Source of the DNA: Solibacteraceae bacterium
GTDB taxonomy: Bacteria > Acidobacteriota > Terriglobia > Bryobacterales > Bryobacteraceae
Length of the DNA stretch: 64,000 nucleotides
NCBI GenBank assembly: GCA_026984795.1
Contig: JALSRK010000076.1
Location: 62,001-126,000, forward strand
Direction of reading: 5' to 3'
The stretch's first letter is position 1, and the number at the start of each line of letters is the position of its first letter. This document shows positions 10,401 through 17,000 of this stretch, piece after piece. The notes below the pieces were generated by a model. That model had not been told where the DNA came from. It saw only the letters and a list, made by a program, of their open reading frames with translations, and did no database searches. Both the position numbers and the translations under genes were made by a program.

Positions 10401-10874
10401 TCCGAGCTGTTCCTTCTCGGCCGGACGGCGGCGCAGGCGCCCGGGCCCGAAGACCCTCTGCGGGCTGAGATCCGCCGGTTGGAGACGGAATATCCGCGGG
10501 AAGTGAACATGGCGGCGGCCTCTCGCGCTTTCGGCTCACCCAAACCGAAGCTGACCACTTCTTACCGGCCGGAGTTGCTGAATCTGCGCACCTTCCCCAC
10601 GCTGATGGGCTACTCGAGCCGGATCATGGCCGAAAGCTGGGAGTCCAACCTGATCTTCTTCGCCACCTTGGCCGACGGGCTTTACATGAGGCCGTCGCAG
10701 CTCAACGTGCAGGTGCCGGAGTGGACGCGGAAGACGGTGGAAACGATCTTCGCCACCCATCTCGAGGACTGGCCGGCGGTGCTCCGCTCCTTGCGTGAGG
10801 TCGGCGAAGAGGTGCGCGCCGCCTGGCGGCGCCCGGCGGGGCCCGTGGAAAGGGCGTCGTTGGGAGAGCGATAA
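7452..10874 (+). CDS. Large secreted protein of unknown function
   Basis: The ATG at 7452 follows an AAGGAGG at 7432-7438 and starts a Sec-type signal peptide (RRGRRLCAAACLAGILPLLALSARAAPVA), so the real gene is 1140 residues; the same frame is open far upstream, but there it only shadows the RND gene. The first 130 residues look like TPR-style helical repeats (LRTYAEFLDRHGDGRAREAYEKL). The rest is a largely alpha-helical, charged protein without a catalytic motif I can name. The C-terminal 350 residues contain Trp/Tyr-rich stretches (ETWREAGVYGTGWPSSAGGR) and end in a basic tail. The VWA-domain gene follows 33 bases later on the same strand, so the two may be co-transcribed. Similar very long hypothetical proteins occur in Acidobacteriota, but this rests on general resemblance only. 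Confidence 0.75.
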   Translation: MSKLGGLSTTSDCRRGRRLCAAACLAGILPLLALSARAAPVADRVRKLEASGSALQALTLLEEQVQRRGDLETLRTYAEFLDRHGDGRAREAYEKLVKAGGAEPWVLRRLVILNLLAGDRETAARWLEQYRKAGGADLPPAVPRATAVPPPEHYIEIPGPLSSFSRMAAFSSELEPDDVLPAIARNVITSGYRITASYEGLQPTEYMKLLLRYVSQARELEQLADDTGMIWIEQCDSTKTADLLRVLGYRMRGGCGAEVILETVNASRAFLTIDSGFPLAELEQALRTNRPFTYDYRPSRIPILEGADYWLTQKEKKRYPAFIDAFLADPALCRLYLALSKMDPATVEALRKVADLEFLKAFAHVLDFFGGLFEIRDGKALVPGGEQARAVWADLVGVSPDRGGEFFKRLVALDDGWMASYFDALRRIEGPVLDYLAEPARLRRFYLAIRGKVTSPGPARPVFRSNADLMLLTTRLRLDSDGRPHVPGGLDVWKRLFAASRYQVYDKKLKKTAPLWKSPDDVIEALFALCRKPVDNEPLKMFMTLTDIDRRRQTPLQPATVEQLIHRWRRFGDQYTLFSETGALRDETILAYLDTAQQIDKEGDRLLRSDAAGAFQALTGLWQIGVRHGAIPEEKADEVLASIIKQFSPIANRRTLFDQMRRATETLLAALGPGKGSRHDRIFKLLAGSLDPQDKETYDRIASQMWRIFEAQKLVTLDTIFDVADHLEELAQGAQLNTAIINRFESRLEDLRPYGEGLSSVEKNAVSFGYWAERHLNQQRKLDLRREIRKAIGSPDRLRNLRALLTGVLRDTLVGYNYIHYAPPGAQLLQTNPLFVRSHDFIGTAGANETWREAGVYGTGWPSSAGGRLVGSLAGLPYALAQAEQNFLVPENEQALIWGDLVPQMMVAAKVPRWWRVPPPLMHWVALHVGLAKSVVAEAALDAGRREAVIRELRRHATPARVKEVAKLLAAGDPVEALDNITPSELFLLGRTAAQAPGPEDPLRAEIRRLETEYPREVNMAAASRAFGSPKPKLTTSYRPELLNLRTFPTLMGYSSRIMAESWESNLIFFATLADGLYMRPSQLNVQVPEWTRKTVETIFATHLEDWPAVLRSLREVGEEVRAAWRRPAGPVERASLGER

Positions 10875-10907
10875 TACTCGCAGCGAGTGATGGAGGCGAA
10901 TCAGGTT

Positions 10908-11909
10908 ATGCGTTGGGCAATCGTCGCGGGCGTGGGACTGGCGGCCGGGATGCCGCTCGTGGCTCAGCAAGTGCGGGAGAGGCCGGTGTTCCGCACCACG
11001 GTGGACATGGTCGTGCACAGCTTCACCGTGACAGACGAGAAAGGCCGCTATGTGAAGGGGCTCAAGCCCAAGGATATCCGCATACTGGAAGACGGCATCG
11101 TGCAGAAAATCGCGACCTTCGCCGAGGGCAACGAGCCTCCGGTCGAGGTTCTCGAGGACGGCAGCACGCGGCCGCTGATCATCACGCCGGGACAGGACAA
11201 GGTCGATGGCTCCAAGAAGTACCGGGGTGGATCGGAAGTCTTTGTCGGCACCAACGTCTTCATCCTGTTCGACACGTCCAACTACATGTACCGGAGCTTC
11301 GTTTACGCCTCCGACGCCATCGCGGACTTCATCCGGGGATTGGACCGCGCCGATTCCGTGGCCGTGTACACCTTCAGCCGCAACCTCTCGCGCACGGCTC
11401 CGCTGACGCGCGACCGCAACCAGGCCATCATCGGCCTGCGCCGCGCGGTGGCCGGCGACGATGCGGCGCTCTACAACGCGCTCTTGCTGACCCTCCGCGA
11501 CGCTTCGCGGGTGCCGGGAAGAAAAGTGGTGATCGTCTTTTCGAACGGCCCCGACAATGCGAGCATGGTCGCTCCGGACGACGTGCGCGCCGTAGCCGAA
11601 GACGAGGGGATTCCGATCTATGTGATTTCGACGAGCGAGGTGAACAAAGACCGCATCTCGAGCAACGTCTTCCGGCGCATCTCGATGCGGACCGGCGGAA
11701 GGGTCTATTTCGCCAAGACCTGGCAGAAACAGGTGGAGGCCTTCGAGTCCATCCGGGAGTCCCTCGGCAATTCCTACACGGTCACCTACTACCCGGCTAA
11801 GAATCCCAACATGGGCTTCCGGAGGATCACCGTCGAAATCGTTTCCGACATTGGGAAGAAGTACCGTGTGCTCGGCCGTCCAGGCTACCGGCCGCGGCCG
11901 GTCTTCTGA
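10908..11909 (+). CDS. Secreted VWFA-related protein of acidobacterial type
   Basis: The ATG at 10908 is preferred: TGGAGG lies 11 bases upstream (10891-10896) and the protein then starts directly with a signal peptide (RWAIVAGVGLAAGMPLVAQQ). Alternative starts at 10887 and 10890 would add six or seven residues. The mature protein has the N-terminal beta region seen in these proteins (FTVTDEKGRYVKGLKPKDIRILEDG) and then a von Willebrand A fold from about residue 105 (FILFDTSNYMYRSF...). The metal site DxSxS reads D-T-S-N-Y, so the last Ser is lost, although a downstream Asp-rich loop (GPDNAS) is kept. The C-terminus (YTVTYYPAKNPNMGFRRITVEI) matches the family. The role is unknown, presumably cell-surface binding. 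Confidence 0.85.
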   Translation: MRWAIVAGVGLAAGMPLVAQQVRERPVFRTTVDMVVHSFTVTDEKGRYVKGLKPKDIRILEDGIVQKIATFAEGNEPPVEVLEDGSTRPLIITPGQDKVDGSKKYRGGSEVFVGTNVFILFDTSNYMYRSFVYASDAIADFIRGLDRADSVAVYTFSRNLSRTAPLTRDRNQAIIGLRRAVAGDDAALYNALLLTLRDASRVPGRKVVIVFSNGPDNASMVAPDDVRAVAEDEGIPIYVISTSEVNKDRISSNVFRRISMRTGGRVYFAKTWQKQVEAFESIRESLGNSYTVTYYPAKNPNMGFRRITVEIVSDIGKKYRVLGRPGYRPRPVF

Positions 11910-11963
11910 GCCTTGGAACCGCTTCCCTGGAGCGGCGGGTGGCCGGGATCCCGCCGGCGCCTC

Positions 11964-12980
11964 TCAGCCGGGCTTGTAGTCCGCCTCTAACCTGCCGGCG
12001 CGGGCGAGTTCCACAAACGCCTTCAGCGAAAGCCGGATGCCTTTCTCGAGCGGAGTGAGCGGCGCGCTGGGAAAAGCCCGCCGGATCGCCGTGTCGTCCA
12101 GCTCGTGAACGAATGGAGCCTCTTCGGCGTCGGGGGCGATGCCCAGGTCCACAGCGTCACCCATTCCCATCGAGGCGGCGGTTTCCGCGATGAGACGCAG
12201 GAACTCTTCGACGGCCACCGTCCGGCCGCGGATGTTGAACACGCCATAGCCATCGAACGTGTCGAGAGCCGCGGCGGCGAAGTGAGCACCGGCGTCGCCT
12301 ACATAGTGGTAGTTCTCGCGGCCCGTGTACGGCATCCGGAACGGGATGGGCCGGCCGCGGACGTGACCGGCGGCGACAGCCTTGATCGCCGCCGTAGGCG
12401 CCGACGTCTGGCCCAGGTCGCGGCCCTTGCCGTACACGGTGTTGAGGCGCAGGCAGACCGTCGGGACCCCCGTCTCCTCGTGGTAGAGCCGGGCCAGGTG
12501 CTCCGAGGCGAGTTTCCACACGCCGTAGAGATTGCGGGGCCGAAGCGGGTCGGTCTCGCGGACGGCCGGTCCCGGGTAGAGGGATCTTGGGCCATAGACG
12601 GCGGCGGAGCTGGCGAGTACGAACCGCTCGAGCGAACGGCGCCGGGCGGCGGCCCGGACCAAGTTGAGGGTGCCGCCGGTGTTGACCTCCATGCCGCGCC
12701 ACGGCTCTGCGTCGCAGGCGGGCGTCTGGAATGCGCCGAAATGGATCACGTGGGTTGGGGAGGCCGCTTCCATCCAGCGCTCCACTGCCGTCGAATCGGT
12801 AAGATCGCCCCGGAGCATCCGCACCCGGGCCTCCACCCGGTCTCCGAACCAGAGCTGAAGCCGGTCCGGTCGGCCGGAGCGCGAAGCGACGAAGATCCTT
12901 GCCGCACCGCGCCGGGCGCAGGCATAAGAGGCGGCGGCTCCAATGCAGCCGGTGCCGCCGGTGATCAGGATGCGAACCAT
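11964..12980 (-). CDS. NAD-dependent epimerase/dehydratase (extended SDR)
   Basis: A 338-residue extended short-chain dehydrogenase. The start gives MVRILITGGTGCIGAAA, the Rossmann GxxGxxG loop at residues 8-14. DLTDS (NAD adenine binding) lies near residue 60, and the catalytic YGVWK (YxxxK) near residue 150, with an upstream Ser pair in VLASSAAVYG. The C-terminal substrate domain resembles UDP-hexose 4-epimerases or threonine dehydrogenase-like reductases; the exact substrate cannot be told. The gene is divergent from the Csm operon, with about 220 bases between the starts, and convergent with the VWA gene. Confidence 0.85.
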   Translation of the reverse strand: MVRILITGGTGCIGAAASYACARRGAARIFVASRSGRPDRLQLWFGDRVEARVRMLRGDLTDSTAVERWMEAASPTHVIHFGAFQTPACDAEPWRGMEVNTGGTLNLVRAAARRRSLERFVLASSAAVYGPRSLYPGPAVRETDPLRPRNLYGVWKLASEHLARLYHEETGVPTVCLRLNTVYGKGRDLGQTSAPTAAIKAVAAGHVRGRPIPFRMPYTGRENYHYVGDAGAHFAAAALDTFDGYGVFNIRGRTVAVEEFLRLIAETAASMGMGDAVDLGIAPDAEEAPFVHELDDTAIRRAFPSAPLTPLEKGIRLSLKAFVELARAGRLEADYKPG

Positions 12981-13201
12981 CGTTTCTCGAGCCGGGTTGC
13001 CGCCGCCTCGCAGACATCGCCGCCGCGGGACCGCCCACGGGCCCGGCGCTCCTTGTTATTATCGTGCGGGCGGCGGAGGGCGTTGCCCGGATGGTCCCGC
13101 CGAAGGCGGTGCGGCGCCGTGGGAACGCAGAGGCAGAGGAGCGCGGAACCTGCTGTTTCGCGCCGGCGTGTGTTAGAGTGAAATTCTCGGTTGGTCACCG
13201 G

Positions 13202-14665
13202 ATGTCGGTTCAGATCTTCCTTCAGGGACACGTTTTCGGCATCGAGGATTTTTTAAGGTTACCGGCTCCCTCAGGCGAAGCCCCGTGGGGTGTCTGCGGT
13301 GAGAACCTGATCATCGGCCGGAGCCGTTGGGCGTCCCTGTTGACCGAGGTGCTGCCCCGCGCCCTGCTCGAGGAGCTCGGGTTGCCGAAAGCGTTGCTTG
13401 GCTCGAGCGGCGGCCGGCAGTTCCTGCTGATTCTTCCGGGCGAGACGCGGGAAGCCGCGGGCGAATTCCTGGAGAAAGCGGCGGCCGAAATCCGGGACTT
13501 GAGCGGCGGCGCGCTCCGGTTGCTGTGGGCGGCGACGGAAAACTTGGGCGACTGGGCCGTCGTCCGCCGGCGTTTGCGGGACGGATTCGCCGGGCGCCTC
13601 GATCACCCTGCGGCCGGCGCTCCGGAGGATTTTTTCGAGCCCTTCGAGCAGGCCGGCGAGGCCGGTCACGAATGGAACTACTTCGTATCGGTCTTCGGAC
13701 CGGCTTTCAACGAGGCCAAAACGGTCGGCTGGTCGCCCGAGACTCCGGGCCGGGTGCTGGCGGGCGAAGGGAAACATCAATGGCCGCTCACCGATTCCCG
13801 CGAGGCGATCCCGCTGGCGCGGCATACGGCCCCGGCCGACGGCGCCGGCATCGCCGACCCGCCGGCGCTGGCTTCCCGCGCCGAAGGCCGGAAAGTCTGG
13901 GGGGTGCTGCGGGGCGACGTGGACAACTTCGAGTTCCGGATCCGGCGCCTGACGACCATCGAGGAACACGTGAAGCTTTCCCTGCTCTACCGCCGGTTCT
14001 TTGCCGGGGAGCTCGAGGTGCTGTGTTCGCTGCCGGAATTCTGGCAGAAGGTGTCTATTATCTACACGGGCGGCAACGATTTCGCCGTCTTCGGCGCCTG
14101 GGATGCCTTGATCGCTCTGGCGCGGGAGGTGCAGCGCCTGTTTCACCGCTTCAACGAAGAGAACCTCAAAGAGATCCCCGGAGCCGAGGGCAAGACCATC
14201 TCCATGGCCCTGGCGATGGCTCCGGAGCCGGAGACCCCGCTGGTGGAGGTCTTCGGTGAGGCGGGCCGGCGGCTGGAGTACGCCAAGGCGGCCGGACGCG
14301 ACTGCTTCCATGTTTTCGGCCATCTCGTCGAATGGCGGCAGTTGGCCCAAGCGGCCGAATTGCACGAGAACCTGGAACGGTTGGTGACCGAGTTCGGCGG
14401 CTCCCCGAGCCTGCTCGGGGATCTGATCCGTTTCTACCGGCGCGCCGGTACGGCCGCCGGATCCGCTGCGGAAGGACGATTCCACCGTCCGTGGCGCTAT
14501 CATCGCCGCCTCAGCCTCGTGGCTGCAGGTGCGCGTGACCGGGAGTACCAGCGGCTGCGCTCCCGGCTGGTGGCTGATCTCATCGGCAAGAGCGCGGCTC
14601 AGGCGAAGCTTCGCCCCGGCGGCCGGGTGGCCCTCGAGTGGGCGAAGCTCTTGTCGGAGGACTGA
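13202..14665 (+). CDS. csm1: Cas10/Csm1-like large subunit, short form without HD domain
   Basis: About 487 residues from the ATG at 13202, much shorter than the 750-850 typical of Csm1. It begins directly with the Palm1 signature (FLQGHVFGIEDF, then IIGRSRWASLLTEVLPRALLEELGLP and SSGGRQFLLILP), so the usual N-terminal HD nuclease is absent. The linker to Palm2 (residues 130-230) contains no Cys, so the zinc finger is also missing. Palm2 starts with GVLRGDVDNFE (Asp239, Asp241) and reaches YTGGNDFAVFG at 288-298, where GGDD is replaced by GGND (Asn292, Asp293). The TISMALAM, RRLEYAKAAGRDCFHVFG and C-terminal helical domain match Csm1. Frame upstream of 13202 is open to 13064 but shows no domain. 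Three bases of non-overlapping spacing plus stop separate it from csm2. DNase activity is not expected; oligoadenylate synthesis is doubtful. Confidence 0.88.
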   Translation: MSVQIFLQGHVFGIEDFLRLPAPSGEAPWGVCGENLIIGRSRWASLLTEVLPRALLEELGLPKALLGSSGGRQFLLILPGETREAAGEFLEKAAAEIRDLSGGALRLLWAATENLGDWAVVRRRLRDGFAGRLDHPAAGAPEDFFEPFEQAGEAGHEWNYFVSVFGPAFNEAKTVGWSPETPGRVLAGEGKHQWPLTDSREAIPLARHTAPADGAGIADPPALASRAEGRKVWGVLRGDVDNFEFRIRRLTTIEEHVKLSLLYRRFFAGELEVLCSLPEFWQKVSIIYTGGNDFAVFGAWDALIALAREVQRLFHRFNEENLKEIPGAEGKTISMALAMAPEPETPLVEVFGEAGRRLEYAKAAGRDCFHVFGHLVEWRQLAQAAELHENLERLVTEFGGSPSLLGDLIRFYRRAGTAAGSAAEGRFHRPWRYHRRLSLVAAGARDREYQRLRSRLVADLIGKSAAQAKLRPGGRVALEWAKLLSED

Positions 14666-14669
14666 TCCG

Positions 14670-15110
14670 ATGGCGGAAACACAACAGGAAACGCGGAGTC
14701 GGGAGACCAGGGCCGCCCGGGAAGCCCGCTCGGGCCGGAGCCAGGGGCGGAGTGGCGACCGCGGCGGCCCCCCGGAAATCGACCTCGAGAAGCTGATCGC
14801 CGACAGCCTGTACCTGGATAACCAGGCGCACGCGATCGTAGCCCGTATGCGGGACATGGATTCGGGCACCAAGAGCCAGTTGCGGCGGCTCTATAACGCC
14901 GTGCGCCGCGCTTGCCGGGCGCCGGAGGCCGAACGGCAGCACCACTTCGTCATGCTGCGGGCGCGGCTGGCGTACACGATCGCCCGCCACTCGCTCCGCA
15001 GTCTGGACAGCCTGGAGCGGCTGCTGCTCCAGGTGACGCGCAAGAATGACCCGCGGGGCTACGAACGCTTCCGCGATCTGTTCGAGGCCATCATCGCCTA
15101 CAACGAGTGA
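14670..15110 (+). CDS. csm2: Csm2, small subunit of the type III-A complex
   Basis: A 146-residue protein from the ATG at 14670, four bases after the cas10 stop. The first 40 residues are Arg/Gln/Gly-rich and look disordered. The helical core carries the Csm2 hallmarks: TKSQLRRLYNAVRRA (the family's SQxRRFY-like helix), MLRARLAYTIARH (like LKPRLAYAxGR), and the C-terminal FRDLFEAIIAYNE (like FxxFMEAIVAYH). Csm2 forms the small-subunit filament that lines the crRNA-target duplex. The call rests on these motifs and on position between cas10 and csm3. Confidence 0.85.
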   Translation: MAETQQETRSRETRAAREARSGRSQGRSGDRGGPPEIDLEKLIADSLYLDNQAHAIVARMRDMDSGTKSQLRRLYNAVRRACRAPEAERQHHFVMLRARLAYTIARHSLRSLDSLERLLLQVTRKNDPRGYERFRDLFEAIIAYNE

Positions 15111-15120
15111 GCGAGGAACC

Positions 15121-15957
15121 ATGAGCGCCCATACCGCTGAGACCGAACTGAAATTCATCGGCAAGCTGATCCTCGATGGAGAGATGCACTGCGTTACCGG
15201 ATTGCACATCGGGGCCGGAAAGGGATCGCTCGAGATCGGCGGCGCCGACAACCCCGTCGTAAAGGACGCTTTCGGGCGTCCCTACGTGCCGGGCAGCTCC
15301 CTGCGCGGCAAGCTCCGATCTCTGCTCGAGCAGGCCGCCGGGCTCGCCGTGCCCTCCCAGCTCGTCTATCTCTCCAGGCGCCGCGGCCAGGAGGTGCGCA
15401 TCCATGAGAGCGACCGGCCGGACGACGAGATCTGCCTGCTGTTCGGCCGCAGCCCCGGCCGCCTCGAGAGGACGACCGGCGAGGTGCTGGACAGCTCCGC
15501 CGCGACCCCGGCCCGGCTGGCCGTCTATGACGCGCCTCTGATCGAGGAGAGCATCACCGAGTCGATGCGCGAGAACCTCGACGACGAGCTCACCGAGGTC
15601 AAGAGCGAGAACGCCGTAGACCGCATCACCTCCCAGGCGAATCCCCGTACCCTCGAGCGGGTCCCCGCCGGAGCGCGCTTCCGGGTCCGGATGGTGCTCG
15701 ACATCCTGTGCGAAGAGGACAAGGGCCTGGTGGCGCGGCTGGCCGAGGGCATGCGCCTGCTCGAAGACGACAGCCTCGGCGGCGGCGGCTCCCGCGGAAG
15801 CGGGCAGGTTCGGTTCGCCAACCTCAGCTTGCGCTGGCGCAACCGGGCCTATTACGCCGAGGGCGGGCCGGAAGAGGAACTGCTCCAAGACGCCGACGTC
15901 GCCCGGCTCCAGGCCCTGGCGCGCGAGGAAGACTTCAGCACGAAACTCGCCGGATAG
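15121..15957 (+). CDS. csm3: Csm3, backbone RNase subunit (Cas7 family)
   Basis: 278 residues from the ATG at 15121 (an upstream in-frame start at 15046 would overlap csm2). It has the RAMP pattern of Csm3: TGLHIGAGKGS, then GGADNPVVKD, where Asp43 aligns with the catalytic Asp33 of Streptococcus thermophilus Csm3 (GAIDSPVIKD), and PYVPGSSLRGKLR. Further on, NAVDRITSQANPRTLERV matches the conserved Csm3 stretch NTIDRITAEANPRQIER, and LGGGGSRGSGQV is the glycine-rich loop. Csm3 polymerises along the crRNA spacer and cuts target RNA every six nucleotides. Because Asp43 is kept, target RNA cleavage is predicted to be active even though Cas10 is degraded. A start ten bases after csm2 supports one operon. 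Confidence 0.93.
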   Translation: MSAHTAETELKFIGKLILDGEMHCVTGLHIGAGKGSLEIGGADNPVVKDAFGRPYVPGSSLRGKLRSLLEQAAGLAVPSQLVYLSRRRGQEVRIHESDRPDDEICLLFGRSPGRLERTTGEVLDSSAATPARLAVYDAPLIEESITESMRENLDDELTEVKSENAVDRITSQANPRTLERVPAGARFRVRMVLDILCEEDKGLVARLAEGMRLLEDDSLGGGGSRGSGQVRFANLSLRWRNRAYYAEGGPEEELLQDADVARLQALAREEDFSTKLAG

Positions 15958-15959
15958 CC

Positions 15960-17000
15960 ATGCGGGAGGCGCTCTTAGTCCGGATTCGGGCTACCAGCCC
16001 TTGGCGGTTCGGCTCGGAGGCGGGGAGGCCGGACACGACGGCGGAACTCTATCACAGCGACGCCCTCTATTCGGCCGTCACCGCCGCCATACAGAGGCTG
16101 GGAAATCTCCCGGAGTGGCTCGAGGCGACCGCCGCCGCGGAGATCCCGGCGGTACGCTTTAGTTCGGGCTACCCCTGGAGGGGCAATGATCTCTTCGTCT
16201 TGCCGCCGGTGACGGTCTGGCCTTCGGAGTCCTTCGCCATGATGCATCTCCGCGGCGCCCGCTACCTGCCCCTGCGGGCGGTGAGAACGCTGCTCGCCGG
16301 CGGCGAGCTGCTGGAAGAGGAATGGATGGTGGATCCCGCCAGCCGCTGTCTTCTCCACCGTATCGCCGGGCCGGTGACCTCTGTCTTCCGGGTCTCCCTG
16401 AGGGTACGGCAGCCGGTGGACCGGATCCGCAACAGTGGTTCCGAAGCCAGGCGGATCGCCTGTCTGGAGTTCGGGCCGGAGGCCGGCGTCTGGTTCGTGA
16501 TCGCGTTCTCCGATGAACCGGCCCGGGCCCGTTGGGAAGAGCCCGTGCGGGCAGCGTTGCGGCTCCTGGCCGACAGCGGCTTCGGCGGCGGCCGGTCGCT
16601 CGGCTGGGGCCGCGGCGCCGCTCCCGCGTTCGAGAGCATCCCGTGGCCGGACCACTTCCTGCCCGAGGCCGTCGCGCCGGCCGGTGAGGCCGAAGCAGCA
16701 GCAGCGCCGCAGCCTCCTCCCGGCTACTGGCTCTTGTCGCTCTTCCGCCCCGGCCCCCGGGATCAGGTGGACTGGGACCGGGGACGGTACGCCGTCACGG
16801 TCCGGGGAGGGCGCGTCGAGAGTCCGGCTGGCTGGGGCGCAGAGAAAAAAGCGGTGCGGATGGTCCGGGAAGGCTCCGTCTTGTCGGGCGCGGCCGCACC
16901 GGTGGGTTCGGCGCCCGATGTCGCTCCTGAGGGATTTCCTCATCCCGTTTACCGGTACGGTTTCGCGCTGAACATTCCGATCCGGTTGGGGGCGGTATGA
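15960..17000 (+). CDS. csm4: Csm4, crRNA 5' tag-binding subunit (Cas5 family)
   Basis: 346 residues from the ATG at 15960, immediately after the csm3 stop. The N-terminus has the RAMP strand and ELYHSDALYSAVTAA, matching the IHSDTLFSAL motif of Csm4. The glycine-rich loop is GFGGGRSLGWGRG at about residues 209-221. The C-terminus ends with HPVYRYGFALNIPIRL, the conserved Csm4 finish. An Ala/Pro linker (PAGEAEAAAAPQPPPG) divides the two RAMP halves. Csm4 caps the complex at the crRNA 5' handle and contacts Cas10. It overlaps csm5 by four bases. Confidence 0.88.
   Translation: MREALLVRIRATSPWRFGSEAGRPDTTAELYHSDALYSAVTAAIQRLGNLPEWLEATAAAEIPAVRFSSGYPWRGNDLFVLPPVTVWPSESFAMMHLRGARYLPLRAVRTLLAGGELLEEEWMVDPASRCLLHRIAGPVTSVFRVSLRVRQPVDRIRNSGSEARRIACLEFGPEAGVWFVIAFSDEPARARWEEPVRAALRLLADSGFGGGRSLGWGRGAAPAFESIPWPDHFLPEAVAPAGEAEAAAAPQPPPGYWLLSLFRPGPRDQVDWDRGRYAVTVRGGRVESPAGWGAEKKAVRMVREGSVLSGAAAPVGSAPDVAPEGFPHPVYRYGFALNIPIRLGAV

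Noticed and set aside
11910-11963. GGCGGG/CCCGCC hairpin between convergent genes as a terminator
   Set aside because: The stem is only six bases and has no U-run, so it cannot be told from random GC-rich pairing.
13064-13201. Upstream extension of cas10 as a lost HD domain
   Set aside because: Its 46 residues are Arg/Ala/Cys-rich with no His-Asp pair; too short for an HD domain, and the Palm1 start at 13202 is natural.
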